Positions 34,656 through 42,735 of a stretch of 58,293 nt of DNA are shown here, in pieces. The notes beneath the pieces were generated by a model. It searched no databases. It was not told where the DNA came from and was given only the letters and a program-made list of their open reading frames with translations. The stretch covers positions 1-58,293 of the forward strand of contig CAAEBC010000055.1 of the NCBI GenBank assembly GCA_900753975.1, read 5' to 3'. The stretch's first letter is position 1, and each line of letters starts with the position of its first letter. The position numbers were made by a program, and so were the translations under genes. Origin of the DNA: Clostridia bacterium (GTDB lineage: Bacteria; Bacillota; Clostridia; TANB77; UBA1234).

Positions 34656-35777
34656 TTGGATAAAAAAATCGTAATATTATATGCAGCTCTTGGTGGAGGA
34701 CACTTTAAAGCTGCAGAAGCAATCAAAAACTATATACTAGAAAATAAGCCAGGCTGTAGTGTAGAAATGCTAGATGCTTTAAAGTACGCAAATAAAGCAG
34801 TAGACAAAATAATAATAAACTCATACGTAAATATGGCTCGATACTCACCAGAACTTTGGGGAAACATATACAAATTAAGTGCAAAACAATACTCAGTAGC
34901 AAACTTCAGTAATGCCGTGCAAAGACTATTATCGCTAAAACTTGTAAAATACCTAAATGAACAGAAACCCGATATAATAATTTCTACGCACCCGTTCATA
35001 ACAGAAATGTGTGCTATTTTGAAAAAGAAAAATCAAGTAAACTCAAAATTAAACGTAATAATAACAGACTATGCATCACATAGATTTTGGGAACTAAAAC
35101 CAGAATTCATCGATAATTACTTTGTAGCAAATAACGAAATAAAATATAAAATGGGCTTTAACGGAATAGATTTAAATAAAATTCACGTAACTGGAATTCC
35201 TGTATCTCCAGCATTTTTGAAAAAATATGATAAAGAAAAAATCTATGAAGAATTCGGGCTAGATAAAAATAAGAAAACTGTTTTAATATTCGGTGGTGGC
35301 GAATATGGGTTATCAAATGTAAAGACCTTTTATAAAGGGCTAATAGATACAGACTTAGACATCCAGATCGTCACTGTAGCCGGTAAACGTCAAAAAAGTC
35401 AAAAGATGTTTGCAGATATCGCCAACGGTTCTAATAAAAAAGTTATCATCTTAGGCTATACTACAAAAGTGCCAGAGCTAATGAACATTGCAGACCTTAT
35501 AATATCTAAACCAGGTGGATTAACAACAACAGAGATTATAACAACACACGTACCATTTGCAATAATAAATCCAATTCCAGGTCAAGAAGAAGAAAATGCC
35601 GAATTCTTATTAAACAACGGTGCTGCTGTACAGATATTCGATGCCAAGAGCACAAAGCCATTCATAGAGCATTTACTTACAGACGAAATACGTTTAGAAA
35701 ATATCAAACAAATGCAAGCCCACATCGCTAAACCAAATTCTACGAGAGATATTGTTGATGTGATTTTTAAAGAATAA
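34656..35777 (+). CDS. UgtP/MGDG-synthase-type glycosyltransferase
   Basis: A 373-residue GT28-family enzyme, likely adding glucose or galactose to diacylglycerol for membrane glycolipid and lipoteichoic acid anchor. The N-terminal domain holds the acceptor loop AALGGGHFKAA and DALKYANK, plus STHPF and VITDYASHRFW. The C-terminal nucleotide-binding domain holds FGGGEYG, GYTTKVPELM and SKPGGLTTTE, then NPIPGQEEEN. The length fits UgtP. It starts with TTG at 34656, 7 bases after GGAGGT; the longer frame begins within that site. Divergent from ypeB, followed by its own terminator. Confidence 0.9.
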   Translation: MDKKIVILYAALGGGHFKAAEAIKNYILENKPGCSVEMLDALKYANKAVDKIIINSYVNMARYSPELWGNIYKLSAKQYSVANFSNAVQRLLSLKLVKYLNEQKPDIIISTHPFITEMCAILKKKNQVNSKLNVIITDYASHRFWELKPEFIDNYFVANNEIKYKMGFNGIDLNKIHVTGIPVSPAFLKKYDKEKIYEEFGLDKNKKTVLIFGGGEYGLSNVKTFYKGLIDTDLDIQIVTVAGKRQKSQKMFADIANGSNKKVIILGYTTKVPELMNIADLIISKPGGLTTTEIITTHVPFAIINPIPGQEEENAEFLLNNGAAVQIFDAKSTKPFIEHLLTDEIRLENIKQMQAHIAKPNSTRDIVDVIFKE

Positions 35778-35785
35778 CTTATATT

Positions 35786-35856
35786 AAAAAACTGCAGTTA
35801 AATTAATTACTGTCTCCCTACAGGGTGACACTTCATTAATTTCAACTGCAGTTTTT
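35786..35856 (+). terminator. terminator of glycosyltransferase gene
   Basis: AAAAACTGCAGTT pairs with AACTGCAGTTTTT around a longer arm ATTAAT/ATTAAT and an apical TGTC-T-CCCT/AGGG-T-GACA stem. Together they make a near-continuous 71-nt hairpin ending in T5. Confidence 0.85.
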
Positions 35857-35899
35857 GCTTAATTCTTACTTAATTTTTCTTCTGGAATTTCTTATCTTT

Positions 35900-36034
35900 C
35901 TATTCAATAGTAATTTGCATTCCATTTTCATTCCAAATATCTCGTGTCTTATTAATTCTATCAGTCTGTGTTTTGCCAATACAATCTCTCATAATTCTAG
36001 CATCCTCAACTGGTGTAATTGTTCTTATAAGGTT
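35900..36034 (-). pseudogene. possible C-terminal gene remnant
   Basis: On the minus strand an open stretch of about 44 codons without a start reads TPVEDARIMRD, later KTQTDRINKTRDIWNENGM, to a stop at 35900-35902. An in-frame stop precedes it at 36035-36037. The composition looks protein-like, but there is no ribosome binding site. It may be the tail of a lost gene. The parent family was not recognised. Otherwise the 35857-36087 stretch is empty. Confidence 0.35.
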
Positions 36035-36087
36035 CTATAATTTTAGTTAGAGTTTACCACCCCAACTATTAACAAAGAACCGCAAAA

Positions 36088-36130
36088 AATAAATCCTGTA
36101 ACTCTTACTACTGTAAGGTTTACAGGATTT
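36088..36130 (-). terminator. terminator of tRNA-Lys/Glu/Thr cluster
   Basis: AAATCCTGTAA pairs with TTTACAGGATTT around an inner CTTAC/GTAAG stem, just after the tRNA-Thr CCA. Confidence 0.8.
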
Positions 36131-36132
36131 AG

Positions 36133-36208
<76 letters not shown>

Positions 36209-36212
36209 AAAC

Positions 36213-36287
36213 TGGTGACCCGAGGGAGAGTCGAACTCCCCACTCCGCCGTGAAAGGGCGATGTCTTAACCGATTGACCATCGGGCC
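36213..36287 (-). tRNA. tRNA-Glu (UUC)
   Basis: A 75-nt cloverleaf with CCA. Anticodon loop CTTTCAC gives TTC. Acceptor GGCCCGA pairs with TCGGGTC with one G-U. Confidence 0.96.
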
Positions 36288-36300
36288 ATAAAATAAATAA

Positions 36301-36376
36301 TGGTGAGCCATCGCAGATTCGAACTGCGGACAACTTGATTAAAAGTCAAGTGCTCTGCCAACTGAGCTAATGGCCC
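36301..36376 (-). tRNA. tRNA-Lys (UUU)
   Basis: A 76-nt cloverleaf with CCA. Anticodon loop CTTTTAA gives TTT. First gene of the Lys-Glu-Thr cluster. Confidence 0.96.
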
Positions 36377-36413
36377 ATCACCTTGCAAACGTGTTAATCA
36401 CGACTGCTTCTCT

Positions 36414-36442
36414 ATACTACTACATTTTTTTACAGATGTCAA
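36414..36442 (-). promoter_or_regulatory. promoter of tRNA-Lys/Glu/Thr cluster
   Basis: TTGACA (36437-36442), 17-bp spacer and TAGTAT (36414-36419) on the minus strand. Confidence 0.82.
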
Positions 36443-36481
36443 CATGTTTTTTTAAAAAATCTTCCAAAAAATTTTTAAATT

Positions 36482-36667
36482 TTATATATTATTTAGTTTT
36501 TCAATAAGAGCATCAACGTCTATACCATGTACTAAACAAGCTTCCTCTAATGTTTCGCCTGCTGAAGCTGGACATCCTAAACAATGCATTCCTGCCTCTA
36601 ATAAAATTTCAGGATATTTCTCGTTCATACCCACAATTTCTCCAATAAGCATATCTTTAGTTACCAT
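36482..36667 (-). CDS. DUF1858 domain protein
   Basis: A 61-residue single-domain protein. TKDMLIGEIVGMNEKYPEI, then HCLGCPASAGETLEEAC and HGID are the full DUF1858 pattern, with a CLGC pair and a third Cys that could bind a metal or act in redox chemistry. Such proteins are common in anaerobes and their role is not established. It starts with ATG after GAGGT. Monocistronic. Confidence 0.88.
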   Translation of the reverse strand: MVTKDMLIGEIVGMNEKYPEILLEAGMHCLGCPASAGETLEEACLVHGIDVDALIEKLNNI

Positions 36668-36741
36668 ATTAATACCTCACAATCTTTATAATATTTAAAA
36701 TCGACATAACCATTTAACCACATTTTTGTTATGTTTATTAA

Positions 36742-36758
36742 TGACACAAAATGTGTCA
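36742..36758. promoter_or_regulatory. palindrome between DUF1858 gene and VirD4 operon
   Basis: TGACACA-AAA-TGTGTCA is a perfect 7-bp-arm palindrome in the divergent intergenic region. It overlaps a TTGACA on the minus strand. It could be an operator for either side. Confidence 0.5.
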
Positions 36759-36777
36759 AATATTTTTGATAAATATC

Positions 36778-36805
36778 TAGACACGAAAAAAAACAATGCT
36801 ATAAT
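36778..36805 (+). promoter_or_regulatory. promoter of the VirD4-VirB2-VirB6-VirB3 block
   Basis: TAGACA (36778-36783), 16-bp spacer and TATAAT (36800-36805). The first start codon lies 24 bases further on. Confidence 0.65.
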
Positions 36806-36829
36806 CACATTCAAAAGGTGGTGATACAT

Positions 36830-37066
36830 TTGAAAGCAAAACATATTTACCTTTTGTTAATCACTATTTTTGTTATAATCTCGGTCGTACTTAAAATACT
36901 TACGTCATTCTCAAATCAAACTTCAGTTTTTTTATACTCTTTATTTTTCCATCTAATTGTTTCAGCATACATTTGCTATAGCTGGTTTGAACTATTCGTA
37001 TTGCAAGAAAAGCAAGGTAGCAAACTAATAAAAAGTAAACAAAAACTAAATTCTGACTGGAGATGA
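36830..37066 (+). CDS. small two-helix membrane protein of secretion block
   Basis: A 78-residue protein with two membrane helices (about 5-25 and 33-55) and a basic tail QGSKLIKSKQK. It starts with TTG, 5 bases after AAAGGTGGTG; earlier GTG codons are part of that site. It overlaps the VirD4 gene by 4 bp (ATGA). No family is recognised. Position directly before the coupling ATPase suggests an accessory membrane partner. Confidence 0.7.
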   Translation: MKAKHIYLLLITIFVIISVVLKILTSFSNQTSVFLYSLFFHLIVSAYICYSWFELFVLQEKQGSKLIKSKQKLNSDWR

Positions 37067-38736
37067 TTAATATTTTTAGCACTTCTACATTTTACAACAA
37101 AAAATTCTTCATTTCAACATTTTTATTAATTATACTAATATTAAATTTATTTCTTTTTAAAGATGTTTACGAAGAACAATCTATATCTATATTATTCCTA
37201 GAAAAAATCCATTCAATTCCTAAAGATATTTCCAAAATTTTTAAAATACTCTACTTTTTTTCTTTAATAATTTCATGGAGCTTTTTTCTAAACATAATAT
37301 ATCAAAAGTTTATAATTCCCACTATTCCTGAAAAAACTAAAACAAATATTCAAGAAAAAAATTCATTAATAATTGGCAAGAACTTATCAGACGGTAAAAT
37401 TGTTTCGATACCCGAAAAAGGACTTTATCAAAACATATTGATTACTGGAACAATCGGTACAGGCAAGACCTCTTCAGCAATGTACCCTATCACAAAACAA
37501 TTATTAAATATGGGAATTGGTATGCTAGTTCTTGACGTTAAAGGAAACTTTCACGAAAAAGTAAAAGAGCTGTCGGCAAACACAAATAAAAAACTAATAG
37601 TGATACAACTTGGTGGTAAATATACTTATAATCCTTTAGACAAACCAAATTTAAAGCCATCTATTTTAGCTAATCGCATAAAAACAATACTTACTCTATT
37701 TTCAAATCAAAACACAACAGACTCATATTGGCTTGACAAAGTAGAATTATATTTAACAGAATGCATAAAACTCTGTAGACTCTACAACGATAACTATGTA
37801 ACATTCATCGAACTTCATAAATTAATTAACGATTCAAAATACTTAGAAGATAAAATTTCTATTGTTAAAAATTTGTTCCTTTCCAATAGCTTAAATCAAT
37901 CTCAAGTATATGATTTCAAAACATCTTTAGAATTTTTTACATCTGAATTCAAATCTCTTGATTCAAGAGTACTTTCCATTATTCAATCAGAAGTTTCAAG
38001 GATAACCCAGTTATTTGTAAGTGATTACGAAGTCGCAAAAACTTTTTGTCCAGACAAAGCTAATATCTCGTTTTCAGGATTTGAAAACTTAGAAGATAAT
38101 ATTGTTGTGTTAAATATGAATATAGCAGAGTATCGAAATTTATCGAAAATAATTGCGACTTACTTAAAACTAGATTTTCAATCAGAAGTTCTTATGCGAT
38201 TAGCAAAAAAAAATACTATAAAACCAGTTGCTTTTGTGTGCGATGAATATCATGAATATGCCACCCAAAACGATGCTGACTTTTTTTCAGAAAGCAGAGA
38301 AGCAAAATGTATAAATATAGTTTCCACTCAAAGCTATACCTCGCTTCTAAATGCTGTCAGAGAAAACTCAGCAGCCAAAATCATCATTCAAAGCCTAGTA
38401 AATAAAATATGGTTTCGAACTGATGATATATTCACTATCGAAGAAGCACAAAAGCAACTAGGAAAGGAGGACAAAACTAAATATAGTCACACTATATCAG
38501 AAAATGCAAAAGAGACAAAATTTAACTATATACTTAATAACTTCAAATCAAGTAATTCCAATATTTCTGAAAGCATAAGTTCTCAAATTCATCACGACTT
38601 TATCTATGATATCAATACTTTTTCAAGAGAACTGCGAACATTTGAAGCAATATGTTTTTTGTCAAACGGATATGAAATCTTAAAGCCACAGATCCTACAG
38701 CTTACACCTGAATTCAAAGCAAATAGATTTATATAA
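37063..38736 (+). CDS. VirD4/TraG-type type IV coupling ATPase
   Basis: A 557-residue protein. Two membrane helices (about 15-31 and 60-82) anchor a cytoplasmic motor with Walker A GTIGTGKTS (129-137), LVLDVKGNF, the TraG hallmark SESREAKCINIVSTQSYTSL and Walker B VAFVCDEYHEYA (about 389-400). It is the substrate receptor of type IV secretion or conjugation. It shows no all-alpha insert typical of large TraG proteins. It is coupled to the small membrane protein before it and followed by VirB2-, VirB6- and VirB3-like genes. No relaxase is nearby, so the substrate may be protein. Confidence 0.87.
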   Translation: MINIFSTSTFYNKKFFISTFLLIILILNLFLFKDVYEEQSISILFLEKIHSIPKDISKIFKILYFFSLIISWSFFLNIIYQKFIIPTIPEKTKTNIQEKNSLIIGKNLSDGKIVSIPEKGLYQNILITGTIGTGKTSSAMYPITKQLLNMGIGMLVLDVKGNFHEKVKELSANTNKKLIVIQLGGKYTYNPLDKPNLKPSILANRIKTILTLFSNQNTTDSYWLDKVELYLTECIKLCRLYNDNYVTFIELHKLINDSKYLEDKISIVKNLFLSNSLNQSQVYDFKTSLEFFTSEFKSLDSRVLSIIQSEVSRITQLFVSDYEVAKTFCPDKANISFSGFENLEDNIVVLNMNIAEYRNLSKIIATYLKLDFQSEVLMRLAKKNTIKPVAFVCDEYHEYATQNDADFFSESREAKCINIVSTQSYTSLLNAVRENSAAKIIIQSLVNKIWFRTDDIFTIEEAQKQLGKEDKTKYSHTISENAKETKFNYILNNFKSSNSNISESISSQIHHDFIYDINTFSRELRTFEAICFLSNGYEILKPQILQLTPEFKANRFI

Positions 38737-38757
38737 AAATTGAAAGGAGCATAAAAG

Positions 38758-39084
38758 ATGCTAAAAAAGAATCTAAAAAAAGTAATCATATTTACGTTAC
38801 TTATAACAATACTAATTTCCTCAACTTGCCTAGCTGCTACACCAAAACTAATAAATAACTTAGAAAAGAATTTAAATACCATCAAAGAATGGATTATAAA
38901 AATATCTACACCAGCTGCTGCAGTGGCCATTGGTGTTGGGATTCTAATGAAAAAATTCAGTTTTGGAGATGAAGAGCGAATCGTTTCTGGCAAGAAACTA
39001 ATTCGTAGCACATTATTTTCTTACGCATTCATACTAAGTGTAGATTTAGTTTTAAAAGCCATCGAAAGCTTATTCGGCAAATAA
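38758..39084 (+). CDS. VirB2/TrbC-like pilin
   Basis: A 108-residue protein with a signal peptide (about 1-27, ending CLAA). A short helical stretch and two hydrophobic segments follow (about 45-62, PAAAVAIGVGILMKK, and 83-100), the size and plan of VirB2/TrbC major pilins. It starts with ATG after AAAGGAG. It lies between VirD4 and a VirB6-like gene. Confidence 0.75.
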   Translation: MLKKNLKKVIIFTLLITILISSTCLAATPKLINNLEKNLNTIKEWIIKISTPAAAVAIGVGILMKKFSFGDEERIVSGKKLIRSTLFSYAFILSVDLVLKAIESLFGK

Positions 39085-39102
39085 TGAAAGGAGTAACTAA
39101 AT

Positions 39103-39996
39103 ATGTCTGGCGATACTATACAAGAAATAGATTTAGTTGAAGTGATTTTAGAAACAACAAATTCACTATACTCTTCCATAATAAGCTCAATAGTTCAAAA
39201 CATTAATCCTTTATTAGATAAACTTATTTTTGTCGATAACACAATAACTACAGATTCATATTTTGAAAAAATATTTGGCACTTCTCCAACTAACGGAGTT
39301 TTAATGCTAACCAATTGCCTACTTTTAGCCTTTATTTTATATTATTGCATAAAACTTATTGTTGCTCCATTTACAGGAAACGAAGTAGAATCACCAAGCA
39401 GATTTATTTTAAGAATAATAATAGCAGCAATAACAATGAATTTTTCTCTCGAAATATGTAATCTCTTAATAAATGGTACTAATCAAATAAGTGATTTCTT
39501 TTTAAGTTTAGGTAGCAGTATTTTCAAAAAAGAAATTTCTTTCGAAACTTTAATTTCGTGCTTAAATATCAATAGTCTAGATAACTTCAATGCTTTTTCT
39601 TTAGATGGAATTTTAAGCAGTATCTTATCTATTTCTTCTTTTTCCCTATTACTTAGCTTTTCTTTACGTTACATACTTATCAAATTACTAATTCTAGCTT
39701 CGCCATTTGCATTTTTATGCTTATCTACTAAAGCAACTGAGGGCTTTCTAAAAAGTTGGTACAAAAGTTTTCTTTCTATGCTATTACTTCAAATAGTTCT
39801 ATCTGCTCTTTTAATAATTCCTTATGCACTCTTAAAAGAAGACTCTTCTTCTCTATTTAATAAAATACTCCTAATCGGCTCTATTTCGGCCCTTTTAAAA
39901 TCTGGGCAATTAGTTAAAGAGTTTTTAGGAGGAATCGGAATAACGTCTAGTTTTAGTTCTGGTGTATCGGGTATTAAATCAATTTTTATGAGGTAA
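39103..39996 (+). CDS. VirB6/TrbL-like channel protein
   Basis: A 297-residue polytopic protein with about six helices, the last preceded by ILIKLLILASPFAFLCLST, followed by KSWYKSFLSMLLLQIVLSAL. The helix spacing and that motif fit the VirB6/TrbL family of the inner-membrane channel. It starts with ATG after AAAGGAG. The next gene begins 2 bp downstream of its stop. Confidence 0.7.
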   Translation: MSGDTIQEIDLVEVILETTNSLYSSIISSIVQNINPLLDKLIFVDNTITTDSYFEKIFGTSPTNGVLMLTNCLLLAFILYYCIKLIVAPFTGNEVESPSRFILRIIIAAITMNFSLEICNLLINGTNQISDFFLSLGSSIFKKEISFETLISCLNINSLDNFNAFSLDGILSSILSISSFSLLLSFSLRYILIKLLILASPFAFLCLSTKATEGFLKSWYKSFLSMLLLQIVLSALLIIPYALLKEDSSSLFNKILLIGSISALLKSGQLVKEFLGGIGITSSFSSGVSGIKSIFMR

Positions 39997-39998
39997 CT

Positions 39999-40391
39999 AT
40001 GAAACAAAAATTTATTTTTCCACTAAATTACGACTACTCTGCCAAATTTCTAGGCATAATTGAATATAAATTATTGACACCTCTATTAATCTATGGAATC
40101 CTACTATTTCTCGCATTACGATACTTTGATTTAACTTTTTTCACAGCTCTAAGTATTTTCATATTCTTATTTTTTCCTATCGCTTTACTGCTAAATTCTA
40201 GATTTTACACAGAACCTTTTTATACATTTTTCATTTGCATATTATCGCATTACGCAAAAAGTAAAATCTACTTATACAAACGGGTAATTTGGTGTGGAAT
40301 TAATTCAACCTGCTTTTTATACTACACTTCTAATGATTTTATATTCGTGGTCCAGAATACATATGTATCTCAATTTGTGCTTTCCCCTTAA
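39999..40391 (+). CDS. VirB3/PrgI-like membrane protein
   Basis: A 130-residue protein. It starts MKQKFIFPLNYDYSAKFLG, and then shows two close membrane helices (about 28-45 and 47-65), as in PrgI/VirB3 proteins. The family usually ends soon after YxxxxY-R; here about 40 extra residues with a further hydrophobic stretch follow. In most systems VirB3 is next to VirB4, but here the VirB4 gene is 10 kb away on the other strand. Assignment by position and topology only. Confidence 0.58.
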   Translation: MKQKFIFPLNYDYSAKFLGIIEYKLLTPLLIYGILLFLALRYFDLTFFTALSIFIFLFFPIALLLNSRFYTEPFYTFFICILSHYAKSKIYLYKRVIWCGINSTCFLYYTSNDFIFVVQNTYVSQFVLSP

Positions 40392-40447
40392 AGCTTCATC
40401 TCTCTAAAATAAAAAGCAGAATTCCATACCAAATTGCCCGTTTGTCT

Positions 40448-40477
40448 TTGACAAGAAATAATATTTTTAGATATAAT
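40448..40477 (+). promoter_or_regulatory. promoter of dnaD with flanking inverted repeat
   Basis: TTGACA (40448-40453), 18-bp spacer and TATAAT (40472-40477). ATAATATTGCC (40473-40483) overlaps the -10, and its exact complement GGCAATATTAT (40521-40531) overlaps the ribosome binding site and start codon. The 11-bp arms, 37 bp apart, could bind a repressor. Confidence 0.7.
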
Positions 40478-40529
40478 ATTGCCAAACCGAGAAAAAGTGT
40501 ATATTATTATTTTGCTAGGGGGCAATATT

Positions 40530-41504
40530 ATGAATTTTGAACAAAACTTATCACTAATATTTGAAAATATGTCTATACCAGAAGTCTTTATTTCAGAATA
40601 CCTTTGCACTGCAAATGGTGATTATGTAAAGATTTATTTGTATTGCTCTTTTTTATGTAAACATAATGTCGACATTTCCGCCCTAGACCTTTCACAGAAG
40701 CTTGGTATATCTATTCAAAAAGTTGAGCAAGGTTTAAAATATTGGGAAGATAATGGTGTTATGATACGTAAAGGTGAATCTTATGTTTTAGCAGATTTAA
40801 AGCAAATCGAAGTAAACAAACTATATACACCCAAACTATCCTTATCAACAGAAGATGCAATCAAAAATACAGAAAGAAATGTATATCGTTCACAAGCAAT
40901 CAGTGCAATAAATGATATGTTTTTCCAAGGACTTATGTCTGAGACTTGGTTTGCAGATATTAATCTTTTGTTTACAAAATACATGTTTGATGAAAATGTG
41001 GTCTTGTCACTATTTAATTACTGCTATGCTCGAAAGGCATTACACAGAAAATATCTATTTGCTGTTGCAGATGCTTGGGCAAAGAACAACGTAAAAACTC
41101 AAGAAGACTTAGACAGATATTCTTTATCTTACGAAAAAGCAATTCAAGTTAAACGAACAATTGCTAAAAAACTTGGGCTTACACGAAATCTTTCTGAATA
41201 CGAAGAAGCTTACGTTGAAAAATGGGTTCTTGAGTTTGGCTATTCATTAGATATAATAGAAATAGCTCTTAGACGCACAACATCAAAAACAAATCCAAGT
41301 TTTAATTACTTAGATAAAATTATTACAGATTGGCACGAAAGAAACTTAAATACTGAATCAGAAGTAAACACATTTATAAAAGAACAAAAAGAAAAAAATA
41401 AAGCCATTAAAAACATTACTACTGGTAATCAAACGGTATTGCAAGCATACAAAGACACTGCAACAGCTCAATACGATGACTTATCTAAGTTTTATATGAA
41501 CTAA
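40530..41504 (+). CDS. dnaD: DnaD-domain replication initiation protein
   Basis: A 324-residue protein. The N-terminal winged helix (about 1-95) holds ISALDLSQKLGISIQKVEQG and LKYWEDNGVM. Two DnaD C-terminal-type helical modules follow (about 130-200 and 205-280, ending SFNYLDKIITDWH, the YxxxIxxxW motif). DnaD proteins help load the replicative helicase. The ATG at 40530 follows AGGGGG; the longer frame begins before the transcription start. It is followed by the dnaC-like loader, the standard pairing in Clostridia. Confidence 0.87.
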   Translation: MNFEQNLSLIFENMSIPEVFISEYLCTANGDYVKIYLYCSFLCKHNVDISALDLSQKLGISIQKVEQGLKYWEDNGVMIRKGESYVLADLKQIEVNKLYTPKLSLSTEDAIKNTERNVYRSQAISAINDMFFQGLMSETWFADINLLFTKYMFDENVVLSLFNYCYARKALHRKYLFAVADAWAKNNVKTQEDLDRYSLSYEKAIQVKRTIAKKLGLTRNLSEYEEAYVEKWVLEFGYSLDIIEIALRRTTSKTNPSFNYLDKIITDWHERNLNTESEVNTFIKEQKEKNKAIKNITTGNQTVLQAYKDTATAQYDDLSKFYMN

Positions 41505-41522
41505 ATTATTAAAGAAAGGAGT

Positions 41523-41542
41523 GCATGATATAAACATCATGC
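41523..41542 (+). promoter_or_regulatory. hairpin between ribosome binding site and dnaC start
   Basis: GCATGAT-ATAAAC-ATCATGC is a perfect 7-bp stem. AAAGGAG is at 41514-41520 and the ATG at 41562, so the hairpin lies between them. A similar arrangement precedes the gene at 46365. Confidence 0.55.
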
Positions 41543-41561
41543 AAACATATATTTATAAATT

Positions 41562-42555
41562 ATGTATAAAGACACATATAAACGCATAGAACGTGAGTAT
41601 GAGATTAAACGTAACCTTGCAGATAAAAATTATCGTGAACTAAAAGAAAATACATATACTTCAAACCCAAGACTAAAAGAAATCGATATAGAAATTTCAA
41701 AATTGCGGAATACGTGCTGCAAAGCTTTCGCTTAATCAAGATGACTCGCAAAAAAAATTTACATCTGATGAATTAAAAAAAGAGATCAGCTCTTTAAAAT
41801 CAGAAAAAGAAAGAATACTATCAAGTTTAAATGTATCTCTTAAGCCTGTATATACATGTGACAAATGCAACGATACTGGATTTATCTATGAAAACGGCAT
41901 AGCTAGCATGTGCTCTTGCTTTAGGCAAGAACTAATAAACGAATCATACAGTAAATCAAACTTATATAAATTAAAAGATGAATGTTTTGAAAAAGTAAAC
42001 CTTAATCTATTTTCTGCAGAACCTTCTCTAGCAAAATATAATACAGAAATATCACCTAGAGAAAATATGAAGAAAATAATAGATATATCAAAAACTTTTA
42101 TAAACAACTTTGAATCTCCTGACCAGAAAAACTTGTTATTTACAGGCACTCCAGGGGTAGGCAAAACATTTATGTCTAGTTGTATTGCAAACGAAATAAT
42201 AAATAAAAATTATACCGTTTTATATCAAACTTCTTCTCTATTGCTAAACAGTATTTTTGAATACAAATTTAGTAAAGAAGAAAATTCAAAAGAATTATAT
42301 GACAACTTATTTAATGTAAATCTTTTAATAATTGATGACCTTGGTACCGAAAACTTAACAGCAGCAAAGTTTGAGGAACTTTTCACAATATTAAATTCAA
42401 GACTAATCACACCAGGAACAAAAACAATTATTTCAACAAACTTATCCCTTGAAGATCTTGCTAGAACTTATGATCACAGAATACTTTCGAGGCTCATGGG
42501 TAATTTCATAGTTTTAAGGTTTTATGGCGATGACATAAGACTTATAAAACACTAA
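41562..42555 (+). pseudogene. dnaC: dnaC/dnaI-like helicase loader with frameshift
   Basis: The frame from ATG 41562 encodes a typical loader N-terminus (MYKDTYKRIEREYEIKRN ... EIDIEISKL). It stops early after an apparent extra C near 41706: reading TTG-CGG gives a stop at 41733, while removing one base restores KLGIRAAKLSLNQDD in the downstream frame. That frame continues through a Cys pair (CDKC...CSC) into an AAA+ ATPase with Walker A GTPGVGKTF and Walker B NLLIIDDLGTE, and an intact C-terminus to 42555. All other parts are preserved, so this could be a recent mutation, a sequencing error or programmed frameshifting. The gene is normally essential. Confidence 0.8.
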
Positions 42556-42597
42556 ATTATTTTTCATATATCTTTCTGATACTAAATCTTTTAAAGA

Positions 42598-42629
42598 TAA
42601 AAAATCCAGCTCTTTAGAGCTGGATTTTT
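42598..42629. terminator. bidirectional terminator between dnaC and gyrA
   Basis: AAAAATCCAGCTC pairs with GAGCTGGATTTTT around TTTA. A second stem AACTATCC/GGATAGTT (about 42633-42657) lies on the gyrA side. Confidence 0.88.
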
Positions 42630-42735
42630 ATTAACTATCCTTTATTGGGGATAGTTAGCAGTGTTATTGAAATGTTATTGAATGAATGTTTATATCACAT
42701 TTAATAAAACAACATATTGTAGAAGACTAAATTTA

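Noticed and set aside
35786..35856. The long hairpin after the glycosyltransferase gene as a riboswitch
   Set aside because: It is a continuous stem ending in T5 directly after a gene, with no gene downstream on that strand for it to control.
41908..42555. The second half of dnaC as an intact short gene
   Set aside because: The candidate ATG lies inside the Cys motif of the family, has no ribosome binding site, and conserved family residues continue upstream in frame.
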